The notes under the pieces were generated by a model. The model was given only the letters and a program-made list of their open reading frames with translations. It did no database searches and was not told the DNA's origin. Positions 52,644 to 61,503 of a DNA stretch of 64,000 nucleotides are shown piece after piece (the first letter of the stretch is position 1; each line of letters begins with the position of its first letter). The position numbers were made by a program, and so were the translations under genes. Origin of the DNA: Pseudorhodoferax sp. Leaf265 (GTDB lineage Bacteria; Pseudomonadota; Gammaproteobacteria; Burkholderiales; Burkholderiaceae_C); contig NZ_LMMT01000036.1 in assembly GCF_001422365.1 (NCBI RefSeq), positions 3,823-67,822 of the forward strand. The letters are read 5' to 3'.

Positions 52644-52697
52644 GCAGAGGCTTCCTCGTTGGGACCGCGGCCGATCTGGCCTGCGGGTCGACGATTC

Positions 52698-52703
52698 TAA
52701 AAT
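52698..52703 (+). promoter_or_regulatory. gpmA: -10 box (TAAAAT) of gpmA
   Basis: TAAAAT in GATTCTAAAATGCCCGG, 65 bases before the gpmA ATG and in the divergent gap with the rhodanese gene. No -35 box is clear. Confidence 0.5.
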
Positions 52704-52767
52704 GCCCGGTTTCGGTACGCTGCGTGCGCCGACCCAATTCCCTCTCGCTCTCCGAACCTTCACCACC

Positions 52768-53514
52768 ATGCACAAACTCGTCCTGATCCGCCACGGCGAA
52801 TCGACCTGGAACCTCGAGAACCGATTCACCGGCTGGACCGACGTCGACCTGACGGAAACCGGCGTCGAACAGGCCAAGAACGCCGGCCGCCTGCTGCGCG
52901 CCGAAGGCTATGAATTCGACGTGGCCTACACCAGCGTGCTCAAGCGCGCCACGCGCACGCTGTGGCACACGCTGGACGAGATGGACCGCACCTGGCTGCC
53001 CGTGGTGCACAGCTGGCGCCTGAACGAGCGCCACTACGGCGCGCTGCAGGGTCTGAACAAGGCCGAAACGGCCAAGCAATACGGCGACGAGCAGGTGCTG
53101 GTCTGGCGCCGCAGCTACGACACGCCGCCGCCGGCGCTGGAAGCCACCGACCCGCGCAGCGAGCGCGGCGACCTGCGCTACGCCAAGCTCGCGCCTGAGC
53201 AGATTCCGCTGACGGAGTGCCTGAAGGACACCGTGGCGCGTGTGCTGCCGTTCTGGAACGAAGCCATGGCGCCCGCCATCCAGTCGGGCCGCAAGGTGGT
53301 GGTGGCCGCGCACGGCAACTCTATCCGGGCGCTGGTCAAGTACCTGGACGGCATCTCCGACGCCGACATCGTGGGCCTGAACATTCCCAACGGAATTCCG
53401 CTGGTTTACGAGCTGGACGCAGGTCTGAAGCCGATCCGCCACTACTATCTGGGCGATGCCGAAGCCGCGGCGCGCGCTGCCGCCGCGGTGGCGGCACAGG
53501 GCAAGAAGGCCTGA
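52768..53514 (+). CDS. gpmA: 2,3-bisphosphoglycerate-dependent phosphoglycerate mutase
   Basis: 248-residue glycolytic mutase. The phosphohistidine motif is [20 protein letters not shown] (about 4-23). The partner Arg/Glu/His are in [11 protein letters not shown] and [17 protein letters not shown]. The C-terminal 15 residues ([11 protein letters not shown]) are Ala-rich. The frame continues upstream to 52318 but only ATG 52768 gives the protein start. ctpA follows after 113 bp. Confidence 0.97.
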   Translation: MHKLVLIRHGESTWNLENRFTGWTDVDLTETGVEQAKNAGRLLRAEGYEFDVAYTSVLKRATRTLWHTLDEMDRTWLPVVHSWRLNERHYGALQGLNKAETAKQYGDEQVLVWRRSYDTPPPALEATDPRSERGDLRYAKLAPEQIPLTECLKDTVARVLPFWNEAMAPAIQSGRKVVVAAHGNSIRALVKYLDGISDADIVGLNIPNGIPLVYELDAGLKPIRHYYLGDAEAAARAAAAVAAQGKKA

Positions 53515-53525
53515 TTTCAGTGAAC

Positions 53526-53541
53526 GGCCTGTAAAGGCCGA
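53526..53541 (+). terminator. Hairpin after gpmA
   Basis: CGGCCT-GTAA-AGGCCG, a perfect 6-bp stem 12 bases after the gpmA stop. The following bases are AAAATTC rather than a T-run, so it may be a weak terminator or a processing site before ctpA. Confidence 0.4.
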
Positions 53542-53627
53542 AAATTCTCCGCTGTTCATGCGGAACCGGCCCGCGATCCGGCATTCCAATCGCTTATTTG
53601 TCGGAACCTGTCTGGGGATTGCTCGCT

Positions 53628-55064
53628 ATGGGTCAGAAACTGAAGATCGCAGGCTGGGTGGCAGCCGGTGCCCTGGCAGGGGCGATGACCACCGTGTCGC
53701 TGCAGACCGTGGCGCGCGGTGCCATGGCACCCCTGCCGCTGGAAGAACTCCAGCAGATGGCCGCCGTGTTCGGCATGATCAAGACCGACTACGTCGAGCC
53801 GGTCGACGAGAAGAAGCTGATCAGCGACGCCATCTCGGGCATGGTGGCCAGCCTGGATCCGCACTCGCAGTACTTCGACAAGAAGACCTTCAAGGAATTC
53901 CGCGAAGGGACCACCGGCCGCTTCGTCGGCGTGGGCATCGAGATCACGCAGGAAGACGGCTTGGTCAAGGTGGTCTCGCCGATCGAAGGCTCGCCAGCCT
54001 TCCGCGCCGGCCTCAAGCCCGGTGACCTGATCACCAAGATCGACGACACGGCCGTCAAGGGCCTGTCGCTCAACGACGCCGTCAAGCGCATGCGCGGCGA
54101 GCCCAACACCAAGGTCGACCTGACCATCTTCCGCAAGGACGAGAGCCGCACCTTCCCGGTCTCGATCACGCGCGAGGAGATCCGTACCCAGTCGGTCAAG
54201 GGCAAGGTCGTGGAACCAGGCTACGCCTGGGTCCGCCTGAGCCAGTTCCAGGACCGCACGGTGGACGACTTCGCGCGCAAGCTCGAGGAAATCTACAAGC
54301 AGGAGCCCAACCTCAAGGGCCTGGTGCTGGACCTGCGCAACGATCCGGGCGGCCTGCTCGACGCGGCGGTGGCTGTCTCCGCGGCCTTCCTGCCCGAAGG
54401 CGTGACCGTGGTGTCGACCAACGGCCAGTTGGCCGACAGCAAGTTCACCTACAAGGCCGCGCCCGAGTACTACCTGCGCCGCGGCGGCTCCGATCCGCTC
54501 AAGCGGCTGCCGGCTGCGCTCAAGACCGTGCCCATCGTGGTGCTGGTCAACGAGGGCTCGGCCTCGGCCAGCGAGATCGTGGCCGGTGCACTGCAGGACC
54601 ACAAGCGCGCCACCATCATGGGCAGCCAGACCTTCGGCAAGGGCTCGGTGCAGACCGTGCGCCCGCTGGGTCCGGACACGGGCCTGAAGCTCACCACGGC
54701 GCGCTACTACACGCCAAGCGGCAACTCGATCCAGGCCAAGGGCATCGTGCCCGACGTGATGGTCGACGAGACCGAGGAAGGCAGCCCGTTCGCCGCCCTG
54801 CGCACGCGCGAGGCCGACCTGGAGAAGCACCTGAACAGCGGCCAGGGCCCCGAGGTCAAGGATCCGGGCCGCGAGAAGGCCCGCGAGGAAGCCCGCAAGC
54901 GGCTGGAAGAGGAAGCCAAGAAGCCGGTGTCCGAACGCCGCCCGCCCGAGTTCGGCTCGGACAAGGACTTCCAGCTGGCCCAGGCCGTGAACCAGCTCAA
55001 GGGCGGCCCGGTGCTGGTCAGCAAGACCTTGGTCGAGCGCCCGGCGGAGAAGAAGGAAAACTGA
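53628..55064 (+). CDS. ctpA: Carboxy-terminal processing protease (S41 family)
   Basis: 478-residue periplasmic Ser/Lys protease. It has an N-terminal signal or anchor (IAGWVAAGALAGAMTTVSLQ), a PDZ domain (about 90-175: GRFVGVGIEITQEDGLVKVV), and catalytic Ser in NEGSASASEIVAGAL (about 310) with Lys in GSQTFGKGSVQTV (about 335). The C-terminus has a charged helical tail (about 395-440). ATG 53628 is preferred over the TTG at 53598. A strong terminator follows the stop. Confidence 0.95.
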   Translation: MGQKLKIAGWVAAGALAGAMTTVSLQTVARGAMAPLPLEELQQMAAVFGMIKTDYVEPVDEKKLISDAISGMVASLDPHSQYFDKKTFKEFREGTTGRFVGVGIEITQEDGLVKVVSPIEGSPAFRAGLKPGDLITKIDDTAVKGLSLNDAVKRMRGEPNTKVDLTIFRKDESRTFPVSITREEIRTQSVKGKVVEPGYAWVRLSQFQDRTVDDFARKLEEIYKQEPNLKGLVLDLRNDPGGLLDAAVAVSAAFLPEGVTVVSTNGQLADSKFTYKAAPEYYLRRGGSDPLKRLPAALKTVPIVVLVNEGSASASEIVAGALQDHKRATIMGSQTFGKGSVQTVRPLGPDTGLKLTTARYYTPSGNSIQAKGIVPDVMVDETEEGSPFAALRTREADLEKHLNSGQGPEVKDPGREKAREEARKRLEEEAKKPVSERRPPEFGSDKDFQLAQAVNQLKGGPVLVSKTLVERPAEKKEN

Positions 55065-55084
55065 TCCCCGCCACTGCCGGCCCA

Positions 55085-55109
55085 AGCCCCGCGTCGCGGG
55101 GCTTTTTCT
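55085..55109 (+). terminator. Rho-independent terminator after ctpA
   Basis: AGCCCCGC-GTC-GCGGGGCT (55085-55103) followed by TTTTCTT. It ends the gpmA/ctpA transcription unit 23 bp before the MoeB/ThiF gene. Confidence 0.85.
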
Positions 55110-55131
55110 TTGCTGCCGCCACAATCCGGAC

Positions 55132-55881
55132 ATGACCGACGACCAGCTCCTGCGCTACTCGCGCCACATCCTGCTCGACGAGATCGGCATCGAAGGCCAG
55201 CAGCGCCTGCTCGATGCCCATGCGCTGGTGGTGGGCGCCGGCGGGCTGGGCTCGCCGGTGGCGCTGTACCTGGGCAGCGCCGGGGTCGGCCGCATCACGC
55301 TGGTCGACGACGACCAGGTCGACCTGACCAACCTGCAGCGCCAGATCGCCCACAACATGGCGCGGCTGGGCCAGCCCAAGGCCGACTCGGCGCGCGCGGC
55401 CATCGCGGCGCTGAATCCCGAGGTGGCGGTCGAGGCCGTGGCGCAGCGCGCCGACGCGGCGCTGCTGGACCGCCTGGTGCGCGAGGCCGACGTGGTGCTG
55501 GACTGCTGCGACAACTTCGCCACACGCCAGGCCGTCAACGCGGCCTGCGTGCGGCACGGCCGGCCGCTGGTCTCGGGCGCGGCAATCCGCTTGGACGCGC
55601 AGCTGGCGGTGTTCGACACGCGCGACGCAGCCTCGCCCTGCTATGCCTGCGTGTTCCCGCCCGACAGCGCCCCCGAGGAAGCACGCTGCGCCACCATGGG
55701 CGTGCTGGCGCCCCTGGTCGGCGTGATCGGCAGCCTGCAAGCGGTGGAGGCGCTGAAGCTGCTCAGCGGTGCCGGCCCTTCGCTGGCCGGGCGCCTGCTC
55801 ATGCTCGATGCACGCCAGCTGGAATGGACCACGCTGCGCGTGCCCAGGCAAGCGCATTGCCCGGTGTGCGCCAGCCGCTGA
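55132..55881 (+). CDS. moeB: MoeB/ThiF-family adenylyltransferase
   Basis: 249-residue E1-like enzyme that adenylates the C-terminus of a ubiquitin-like sulfur carrier (MoaD or ThiS). It has the ATP loop VVGAGGLGSPVALYLGSAGV (about 33-52), the DDDQVDLTNLQRQ motif and zinc-binding pairs CYAC and CPVC. It is single-domain without a C-terminal rhodanese. No moaD or thiS is adjacent, so the MoeB or ThiF choice is open. Confidence 0.88.
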   Translation: MTDDQLLRYSRHILLDEIGIEGQQRLLDAHALVVGAGGLGSPVALYLGSAGVGRITLVDDDQVDLTNLQRQIAHNMARLGQPKADSARAAIAALNPEVAVEAVAQRADAALLDRLVREADVVLDCCDNFATRQAVNAACVRHGRPLVSGAAIRLDAQLAVFDTRDAASPCYACVFPPDSAPEEARCATMGVLAPLVGVIGSLQAVEALKLLSGAGPSLAGRLLMLDARQLEWTTLRVPRQAHCPVCASR

Positions 55882-55885
55882 GGAC

Positions 55886-56377
55886 TCACCCGCACGGGCC
55901 GTGCGCGCGGCGGAACGCGTAGGGACGCTGCGCCCCGGCATCGGCAAACAGGCCGCGGCGGGCAGCGCGTGCTTCGCGTTCTTCCTCGGCGTAGGGTCCG
56001 GGGCTGTTCCGGTAGCGGTACGACCAGGCATGGCCCGTGCGCACCATGCGGGCCGCCACGTCCTCGTCCGCATGCCACAGGCGCGCCAGCAGCCGTCCGT
56101 AGTCGTCGTGGCGCAGCGGCTGCACGCGCACCGCAAGGCCGAGCAGCTCACGCTGCAGCGCGGACCGCGCCTCGGCGCCATGGGCCTGGCACAGCTCCGG
56201 GGCATCGATGCCATGCACGCGGACCTTGCGCGGCGCGCCGCCATCGGCCGGCCGCACCCACAGCGTGTCGCCGTCGCTGACGTAACTGACCACGCCCCAC
56301 CATGCATCGGCGGCATGCGCCGGTGCGCACAACAGGCTTGCAAGCGTCCAGCACAGGGCGGCGAGAGAACGGAACAC
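55886..56377 (-). CDS. Secreted thermonuclease-like protein (SNase family)
   Basis: 163-residue staphylococcal-nuclease homologue. A signal peptide ends at CAPAHA (about residue 22). The fold has VSDGDTLWVR, catalytic Arg and Asp/Glu in KVRVHGIDAPELCQ, and the second catalytic Arg in DDYGRLLARLW. The start is GTG 56377, with no obvious Shine-Dalgarno. It diverges from the SulP gene with only 20 bp between the two starts. Confidence 0.88.
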   Translation of the reverse strand: MFRSLAALCWTLASLLCAPAHAADAWWGVVSYVSDGDTLWVRPADGGAPRKVRVHGIDAPELCQAHGAEARSALQRELLGLAVRVQPLRHDDYGRLLARLWHADEDVAARMVRTGHAWSYRYRNSPGPYAEEEREARAARRGLFADAGAQRPYAFRRAHGPCG

Positions 56378-56397
56378 GACAGGCGAGGAGACAGACG

Positions 56398-58149
56398 ATG
56401 GGAGAATGCGCCGCCCGCAGCACGCCGGGCCCCTGCATGATGCCCGAAGCCCCGCACCCTCCCGCTCGCCGGCCCTGGCGCCGCTTCTTCCCGTTCCTCG
56501 CCTGGCCCAGGCCCGGCCGTTCCACGCTGCAGGGCGAGGCCATGGCCGGCCTGACGGTCGGCATGATGGTCATTCCCCAGGGCGTGGCCTATGCCGCGCT
56601 GGCCGGCATGCCGCTGGTGACGGGCATCTACGCCTCGCTGCTGCCGGCGCTGATCGCGGTGCTGTTCTCGGCCTCCACCCGGCTGTCGGTCGGCCCCACG
56701 GCGCTGAGCTGCCTGCTGATCGCTGCCTCCTTGTCCGGCATGGCCGAGCCTGGCAGCCCGCAATGGGTGAACCTGGCGGTCTGGCTGGCGCTACTGTCAG
56801 GCCTGCTGCAGGTGGTGCTGGGCCTGGCGCGCTTCGGCTGGCTGCTCAACGTGGTCAGCGCGCCGGTGCTCATGGGCTTCACCCAGGCCGCCGCCGTGCT
56901 GATCCTCCTGTCGCAGCTGCGCGACCTGCTGGGCCTGCCGGCCGACTGGCATGCCGCGCAGCTGGCGCAGCAGGTCAACCCGGGTGCGGCCTTGTTCGGC
57001 ATCGGTTCGCTGGTGCTGCTGGTGCTGTCGCGTCGGCTGTCGCCCAAGCTGCCGGCTGTGGTGCTGGTGGTGCTGGCCGCCGCGGCCATCAGCTGGGCCA
57101 TCGGCTTCGAGGCCACGGGCGGCGCAGTGGTGGGTACGTTGCCGGCCGGCATGCCGCAGCTGTACCTGCCGCAGTGGCCGGGCTGGCAGGACTTCAGTCG
57201 CTTGCTGGTGCCGGCCCTGGTGATCACGCTGATCAGCTTCCTGGAGACCGCCTCCAGTGCCAAGGTCGACAGCCAGAAGGGCGGCCAGCGCTGGGACCAG
57301 GACCAGGACCTGATCGGCCAGGGCCTGGCCAAGCTGGCGTCCGGCCTGTCCGGGGCGTTTCCCACCAGTTCCTCGTTCTCGCGCTCGGCGCTCAACCTCT
57401 ACGCCGGCGCCCGCACCGGCTGGGCCACCATCGCCTCGGTGGTGGTGGTGCTGGCGGCCCTGGTCTGGTTCACGCCGCTGTTGCACCCGGTGCCGCAGGC
57501 GGTGCTGGCGGCCATCGTCGTCGCGGCCGTGATGGGCTTGGTCAAGCCGGCAGCGTTCGTGCAGCTGTGGCGGGTGTCGCGCGTGGAGGCCGTCACGGCC
57601 GGCGTGACCTTTGGCGTGACGGTGCTGTCGGCACCAGCGCTGTACTGGGGCGTCATCGCCGGCCTGCTCATGAGCCTGTCGCACTTCCTGTACCAGCGGC
57701 TGCACCCACGCATCATCGAGATCGGCCTGCACCCGGACGGCAGCCTGCGCGACCGCCACCTCTGGCACCTGCCGCCGCTGGCGCCCCGGTTGTGCGCGCT
57801 GCGCATGGATGGCGGGCTGGATTTCGCCTCGGCCAACGCCTTCGAGCGCGCCGTGCTGGAACACCTGGCCGCGCACCCGGACGTGCGCCACGTCTGCGTG
57901 TTCGCGCTGTCCATCAACCACATCGACGCCACCGGCGTGGAGATGTTCGGCCAGCTGCGCAAGGGGCTGCGCGAGCGCGGCATCTGCCTGCACATCGCCG
58001 GCATGAAGCTGCCGGTCGAGCGCGTGCTGTTGCGTGCCGGCCAACTGCCCGCGGCAGGCAGCACGCCCGATCCGTTGCTGCGCCTGTACCGCACCGACGC
58101 CGAAGCGCTGGCGGCGCTGCAGCACCCGAGCATGCAAAAGCCGGCCTGA
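56398..58149 (+). CDS. SulP-family anion transporter with STAS domain
   Basis: 583-residue inner-membrane transporter. About eleven to fourteen helices with SulP marks (TVGMMVIPQGVAYAALAGMP; LETASSAKVDSQKGGQRWDQ; PTSSSFSRSALNLYAGARTG), then a C-terminal STAS domain (about 455-560: NHIDATGVEMFGQLRKGLRE). It carries sulfate, bicarbonate or dicarboxylate; the cargo is not evident. ATG 56398 has GGAG seven bases upstream. Confidence 0.92.
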   Translation: MGECAARSTPGPCMMPEAPHPPARRPWRRFFPFLAWPRPGRSTLQGEAMAGLTVGMMVIPQGVAYAALAGMPLVTGIYASLLPALIAVLFSASTRLSVGPTALSCLLIAASLSGMAEPGSPQWVNLAVWLALLSGLLQVVLGLARFGWLLNVVSAPVLMGFTQAAAVLILLSQLRDLLGLPADWHAAQLAQQVNPGAALFGIGSLVLLVLSRRLSPKLPAVVLVVLAAAAISWAIGFEATGGAVVGTLPAGMPQLYLPQWPGWQDFSRLLVPALVITLISFLETASSAKVDSQKGGQRWDQDQDLIGQGLAKLASGLSGAFPTSSSFSRSALNLYAGARTGWATIASVVVVLAALVWFTPLLHPVPQAVLAAIVVAAVMGLVKPAAFVQLWRVSRVEAVTAGVTFGVTVLSAPALYWGVIAGLLMSLSHFLYQRLHPRIIEIGLHPDGSLRDRHLWHLPPLAPRLCALRMDGGLDFASANAFERAVLEHLAAHPDVRHVCVFALSINHIDATGVEMFGQLRKGLRERGICLHIAGMKLPVERVLLRAGQLPAAGSTPDPLLRLYRTDAEALAALQHPSMQKPA

Positions 58150-58255
58150 AACACGGGTCGATCCGCCTGTTTTTCCGGCGTTCGGCAGCGCCGCGTGACA
58201 GCGCCGCAGCCGGACCGCGCTGGTAAACTGGCCCGGTTCAACCCCCCACCCATCT

Positions 58256-59026
58256 GTGATCCATCCGGCCCCGTCCAACCTGGTCGACCTGCACGAGTTG
58301 CGCCTGGATGCGGCGCGCGCACAGTTGGCCCGCGCCGGCACGGTCGAGCTGCCGCCAGCCGATGGCGATGCCACCACCTATCTGCAGGCGGTGATCGATG
58401 GCCTCAACGAACTCTCGCTGAAAGACGCGCTGACCGGCCTGTCCAACCGGCGCCAGCTCGAGCAGGTGCTGGAGGCCGAGATCGACCGCGTCGCCCGTTC
58501 GGGCGAGGCAGCGCTGCTGCTGATGCTGGACATCGACCACTTCAAATCGGTCAACGACAACTACGGCCACATGGCCGGCGACCAGGTGCTGCAGGCCGTG
58601 GCCCAGGCCCTGGCCGGCTGCATCCGCCCCATGGACACCGCCGCGCGCTACGGCGGGGAAGAGTTCGCCGTGGTGCTTCCCAGCTGCCAGCCGGCCTTCG
58701 GCCAGGTGGTGGCCGAGCGCATCTGCCGCACCATCGAGGCCACGCCGATCCGGGTGTCGCCCAGCGTGGACCTGCGCGTGACGGTCAGCATCGGCGGTGC
58801 GTTCGCGCTGCAGTGGATCCGCTCCACCACCGAACTCTGGATCGACCGTGCAGACCAGCAGCTCTACGTGGCCAAGACCGGTGGGCGCAACCGGCTGTGC
58901 CTGGAGGAGCAACCCGACAGCACCGTCAGCGCGGAGGAAAAACACTTGCTGTTCGGCCATCTGGCCGCCGCAGATCCTGCCTGGATCGACATGAGTTCTG
59001 GCGTCGCCCCTGGTGGCGCTGTGTAA
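58256..59026 (+). CDS. GGDEF-domain diguanylate cyclase
   Basis: 256-residue cytosolic protein. A short N-terminal helical part (about 1-55) is followed by a GGDEF domain: KDALTGLSNRRQLEQVLEAE, MLDIDHFKSVNDNYGHMAGD, and the active GGEEF in ARYGGEEFAVV. An inhibitory RxxD site is present (RPMD, five residues before GGEEF). It makes c-di-GMP and should be product-inhibited. The start is GTG 58256. It precedes the MinD-like ATPase gene by 10 bases. Confidence 0.93.
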   Translation: MIHPAPSNLVDLHELRLDAARAQLARAGTVELPPADGDATTYLQAVIDGLNELSLKDALTGLSNRRQLEQVLEAEIDRVARSGEAALLLMLDIDHFKSVNDNYGHMAGDQVLQAVAQALAGCIRPMDTAARYGGEEFAVVLPSCQPAFGQVVAERICRTIEATPIRVSPSVDLRVTVSIGGAFALQWIRSTTELWIDRADQQLYVAKTGGRNRLCLEEQPDSTVSAEEKHLLFGHLAAADPAWIDMSSGVAPGGAV

Positions 59027-59036
59027 GAGGAACACG

Positions 59037-59864
59037 ATGAGCGATCCCTCCCCCCCCAAGTCCGTGCCGCCGGCGCTCGGCGCCAGGGTTCTGGCCGTCA
59101 CCAGCGGCAAGGGCGGCGTGGGCAAGACCTTTGTGTCGGCCAACCTGGCGGCCGCACTCGCCCGGCGCGGCCAGCGCGTGCTGGTGCTGGACGCCGACCT
59201 CGGCCTGGCCAATCTCGATGTGGTGCTCAACCTGCACCCCAAGATCACGCTGCACGACGTGTTCACGGGCAAGGCCACCATCGCCGAGGCCATCGTCAAG
59301 GCGCCGGGCGGCTTTTCGGTGCTGCTGGCTGGCTCGGGCATGGTCGAGTACTCGCGGCTCACGCCCGAAGTGCGCGACGAGTTCCTGGGCGTGATCCGCA
59401 GCGTGATGCCCAACTACGACGTGCTGTTGCTCGACACCGGTGCCGGCATCTCCGACGTGGTCCTGTTCGCGGTGTCCCTGGCCTCCGAAGTCATGGTCGT
59501 GGCCACGCCCGAGCCGACCTCGCTGACCGACGCCTATGCCGCCATCAAGGTGCTGGCCACCCAGCACAAGCGCCAGCATGTGCGCATGGTCATCAACCAG
59601 ACCGCCCGCCCCGGCGATGGCCGGGCCATCACCTCGCAACTGCAGCAGGTGCTCGACCGTTTCGTGACCAGTGCCACCGGCCGCTCCGTGCGCCTGATCC
59701 ACCTGGGCGACATCCCGGCCGACCCGACGGTCCGCGAGGCCGTGATGCGGCGTCAGTTGCTGATGGTCAGCGCCCCCGGCTGCCCCGCCGCCATGGCCGT
59801 CACCGAACTGGCGCGCAAGCTCGACGAGACGGTGATCTCCCGCGCCGACGGCGCCGCCAACTGA
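59037..59864 (+). CDS. MinD/FlhG-like ParA-family ATPase
   Basis: 275-residue MinD-superfamily ATPase. Deviant Walker A SGKGGVGKTFVS (about 24-35), switch VLDADLGLANLDVVLNLHPK (about 52-71) and DVLLLDTGAGISDVVLF. The DLGLANLDVVLNL pattern is closest to FlhG/FleN, which set flagellar number. ATG 59037 with AAGAGGAA ahead. No flagellar genes are in the window; pairing with a diguanylate cyclase and nearby pilus genes suggests a motility or surface role. Confidence 0.88.
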   Translation: MSDPSPPKSVPPALGARVLAVTSGKGGVGKTFVSANLAAALARRGQRVLVLDADLGLANLDVVLNLHPKITLHDVFTGKATIAEAIVKAPGGFSVLLAGSGMVEYSRLTPEVRDEFLGVIRSVMPNYDVLLLDTGAGISDVVLFAVSLASEVMVVATPEPTSLTDAYAAIKVLATQHKRQHVRMVINQTARPGDGRAITSQLQQVLDRFVTSATGRSVRLIHLGDIPADPTVREAVMRRQLLMVSAPGCPAAMAVTELARKLDETVISRADGAAN

Positions 59865-59888
59865 AGCTGCTGCGGCGGCAACGCGGCG

Positions 59889-60131
59889 TTACTTGCGCCA
59901 GCCGCGCGGCTCCAGCGGCGCGTGCGAGGTGTCCCATTTGGACTGCGGCGTCATGACCTCGCCGCAATGTTCGCAGCGCCTGCCGGCATGATCGGCCTGC
60001 TCGCCGCAATGCGGGCACGGTGCCAGATGCGCTGGCGGCCGTGCCTGCGGAACGAAACCGACAGCCCGCGCCACGGCAATGCATTTGCGCGCAAAACCAC
60101 GCAAGCCCCGGTTCGGATCGGTATCGGTCAT
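59889..60131 (-). CDS. Small zinc-ribbon protein
   Basis: 80-residue protein with two CxxC knuckles (APCPHCGEQ and RCEHCGE, about 38-57), which should bind one zinc. A basic N-terminal helix (FARKCIAVARAVGFV) precedes them. GAGGAG lies eight bases before the ATG. Homologues are of unknown function. It is convergent with the MinD-like gene (24-bp gap); the upstream 89 bp (60132-60220) holds no gene. Confidence 0.75.
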   Translation of the reverse strand: MTDTDPNRGLRGFARKCIAVARAVGFVPQARPPAHLAPCPHCGEQADHAGRRCEHCGEVMTPQSKWDTSHAPLEPRGWRK

Positions 60132-60220
60132 TCAGGCACTCCTCGCAAGAAACTACATTTTTGCAAGACGCCAACGAATCGGCAACATGAAACGCGCACT
60201 CTTCAACCAGATGATGGAGG

Positions 60221-61063
60221 CTACGCGGTCAGGATCCAGCCCTCCAGCGGATCGCAGCCGGCCGGCATGCCGAAGCGGGTGTCGCCGGCTGCATGCCTGG
60301 CCTGCGCCCATGCGGCCTGCACCAGGCACAGCGTGGCGTCGAGCAGGTCGCCACTGCCGTCGTCCAGCATGGTCGCCCGCGCTGCCGGCGGCAGCACCAG
60401 GCGCAGGCCCAGGCGGGGCGCGCCCGCGCCCTCGCACAGCACGGCCAGCAGGTCGGCGCGCGCCTGGCGCCGGGCCAGTGTCTGGCGCAGCGGATCGTCG
60501 CTCTTGTAGCTACGACGGCCGCCCAAGGTTTCGCGCGCAAGCAGGCCCGGGTAGGCCTCGAGCGCCACGCGCCGCCGGTCGCCATCGGCCAGTCCGGGAA
60601 GGTGCACGCCGGCCGCGCGCAGCAGCGGAACGCCGGCATGCAGCATCCAGGCGACAGGTGGGTTGACCCACTTCATCGACGGACTCGCCCCTGCCGGGCC
60701 GTCGGTCGCGCGGTGGGCGAACTTGCCGCCCACCGGGCGGGCTGCGCAGAAGGCCTGGAACAGGGCGCGCAGCTGCGGCCGCGTGAGGCTGGCGTAGTGC
60801 GCCATGCAGGCGGCCCAGTCGGTCGGCCAGTCCAGCGCCAGCACCAGTTCGCGCGGCAGGCCGAACGGCAGGTCGAAGCCGCCGACCCAGTCGGCAGGCC
60901 GGGCCAGCCAGGCGCCGAAGTCCGCCAGCGTGGTGAAGCGTTCGAAGCGGTCCAGCCGGACGGTGCGGCCATCCAGGTGGCCGAGCGCCAGCACGATGGG
61001 TTTGCGGCGCGTGGGGCTGCTGCTGAAGTCGCAGCCGAGCAGCGTTGGCGGGGAAACGGTCAG
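60221..61063 (-). CDS. DUF429-family protein
   Basis: About 280 residues with a DUF429/RNase H-like N-terminus ([20 protein letters not shown]) and later blocks [38 protein letters not shown] and [13 protein letters not shown]. Function unknown. No ATG, GTG or TTG occurs between the pilE stop and the conserved domain. The likeliest start is CTG 61063 that overlaps the pilE stop (CTGA). Translational coupling to the pilin gene is suggested. The reading further upstream to 61579 is antisense/shadow. Confidence 0.75.
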   Translation of the reverse strand: MTVSPPTLLGCDFSSSPTRRKPIVLALGHLDGRTVRLDRFERFTTLADFGAWLARPADWVGGFDLPFGLPRELVLALDWPTDWAACMAHYASLTRPQLRALFQAFCAARPVGGKFAHRATDGPAGASPSMKWVNPPVAWMLHAGVPLLRAAGVHLPGLADGDRRRVALEAYPGLLARETLGGRRSYKSDDPLRQTLARRQARADLLAVLCEGAGAPRLGLRLVLPPAARATMLDDGSGDLLDATLCLVQAAWAQARHAAGDTRFGMPAGCDPLEGWILTA

Positions 61064-61503
61064 CGGCTCCAGCAGTTCTGCACGCTCTCGGTGCCCGATA
61101 CACCCCGCACACCCGTGTGGGTCAGCGTGAAGTTGCCGCATTTGTCGCCAGCCTGGGCACCCGCGGGCGTTGCAGTCAGTGTGAACGTCCGGCCTTCGTC
61201 TGTGGTGACGCCTGCGCTCGCCGGCGATGCCAGCGTGATGGTGTAGCGCCCAGACTGTATGCGGCCCATCGCAACGGGAAACGCGGCTGTCAACGGGTAG
61301 CGGCCCGAGGCCGTGGCTGACCGTTCCATCCACTGCGCCGCCTGCAACAAGGCGGCCCGCGCCTCGGCGCGAGCACCACGGCGCACGTACTCGGTGTAGT
61401 TCGGCAGGGCGACGGCCACCAGGATGCCGGCGATGGCCACCGTGATCATCATCTCGATCAGCGTGAAGCCACGCGCGGCGCGGCGCAAGCGTATCTGGGT
61501 CAT
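61060..61503 (-). CDS. Type IV pilin/pseudopilin (PilE-like)
   Basis: 147-residue prepilin with a 12-residue basic leader [12 protein letters not shown] cut before [20 protein letters not shown] (Glu5 present). The C-terminal half has a Cys pair (DKCGNF and QNCWSR) that would form the D-loop disulfide. It lies right behind pilY1 with overlapping stop and start (CAATGA). This is the usual place of PilE-like minor pilin in Comamonadaceae pilus clusters. Confidence 0.92.
   Translation of the reverse strand: MTQIRLRRAARGFTLIEMMITVAIAGILVAVALPNYTEYVRRGARAEARAALLQAAQWMERSATASGRYPLTAAFPVAMGRIQSGRYTITLASPASAGVTTDEGRTFTLTATPAGAQAGDKCGNFTLTHTGVRGVSGTESVQNCWSR

Noticed and set aside
60064-60220. Possible small RNA or tRNA in the gap after the zinc-ribbon gene
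   Set aside because: No cloverleaf, CCA end or terminator was found; the region reads as the leader of the zinc-ribbon gene.
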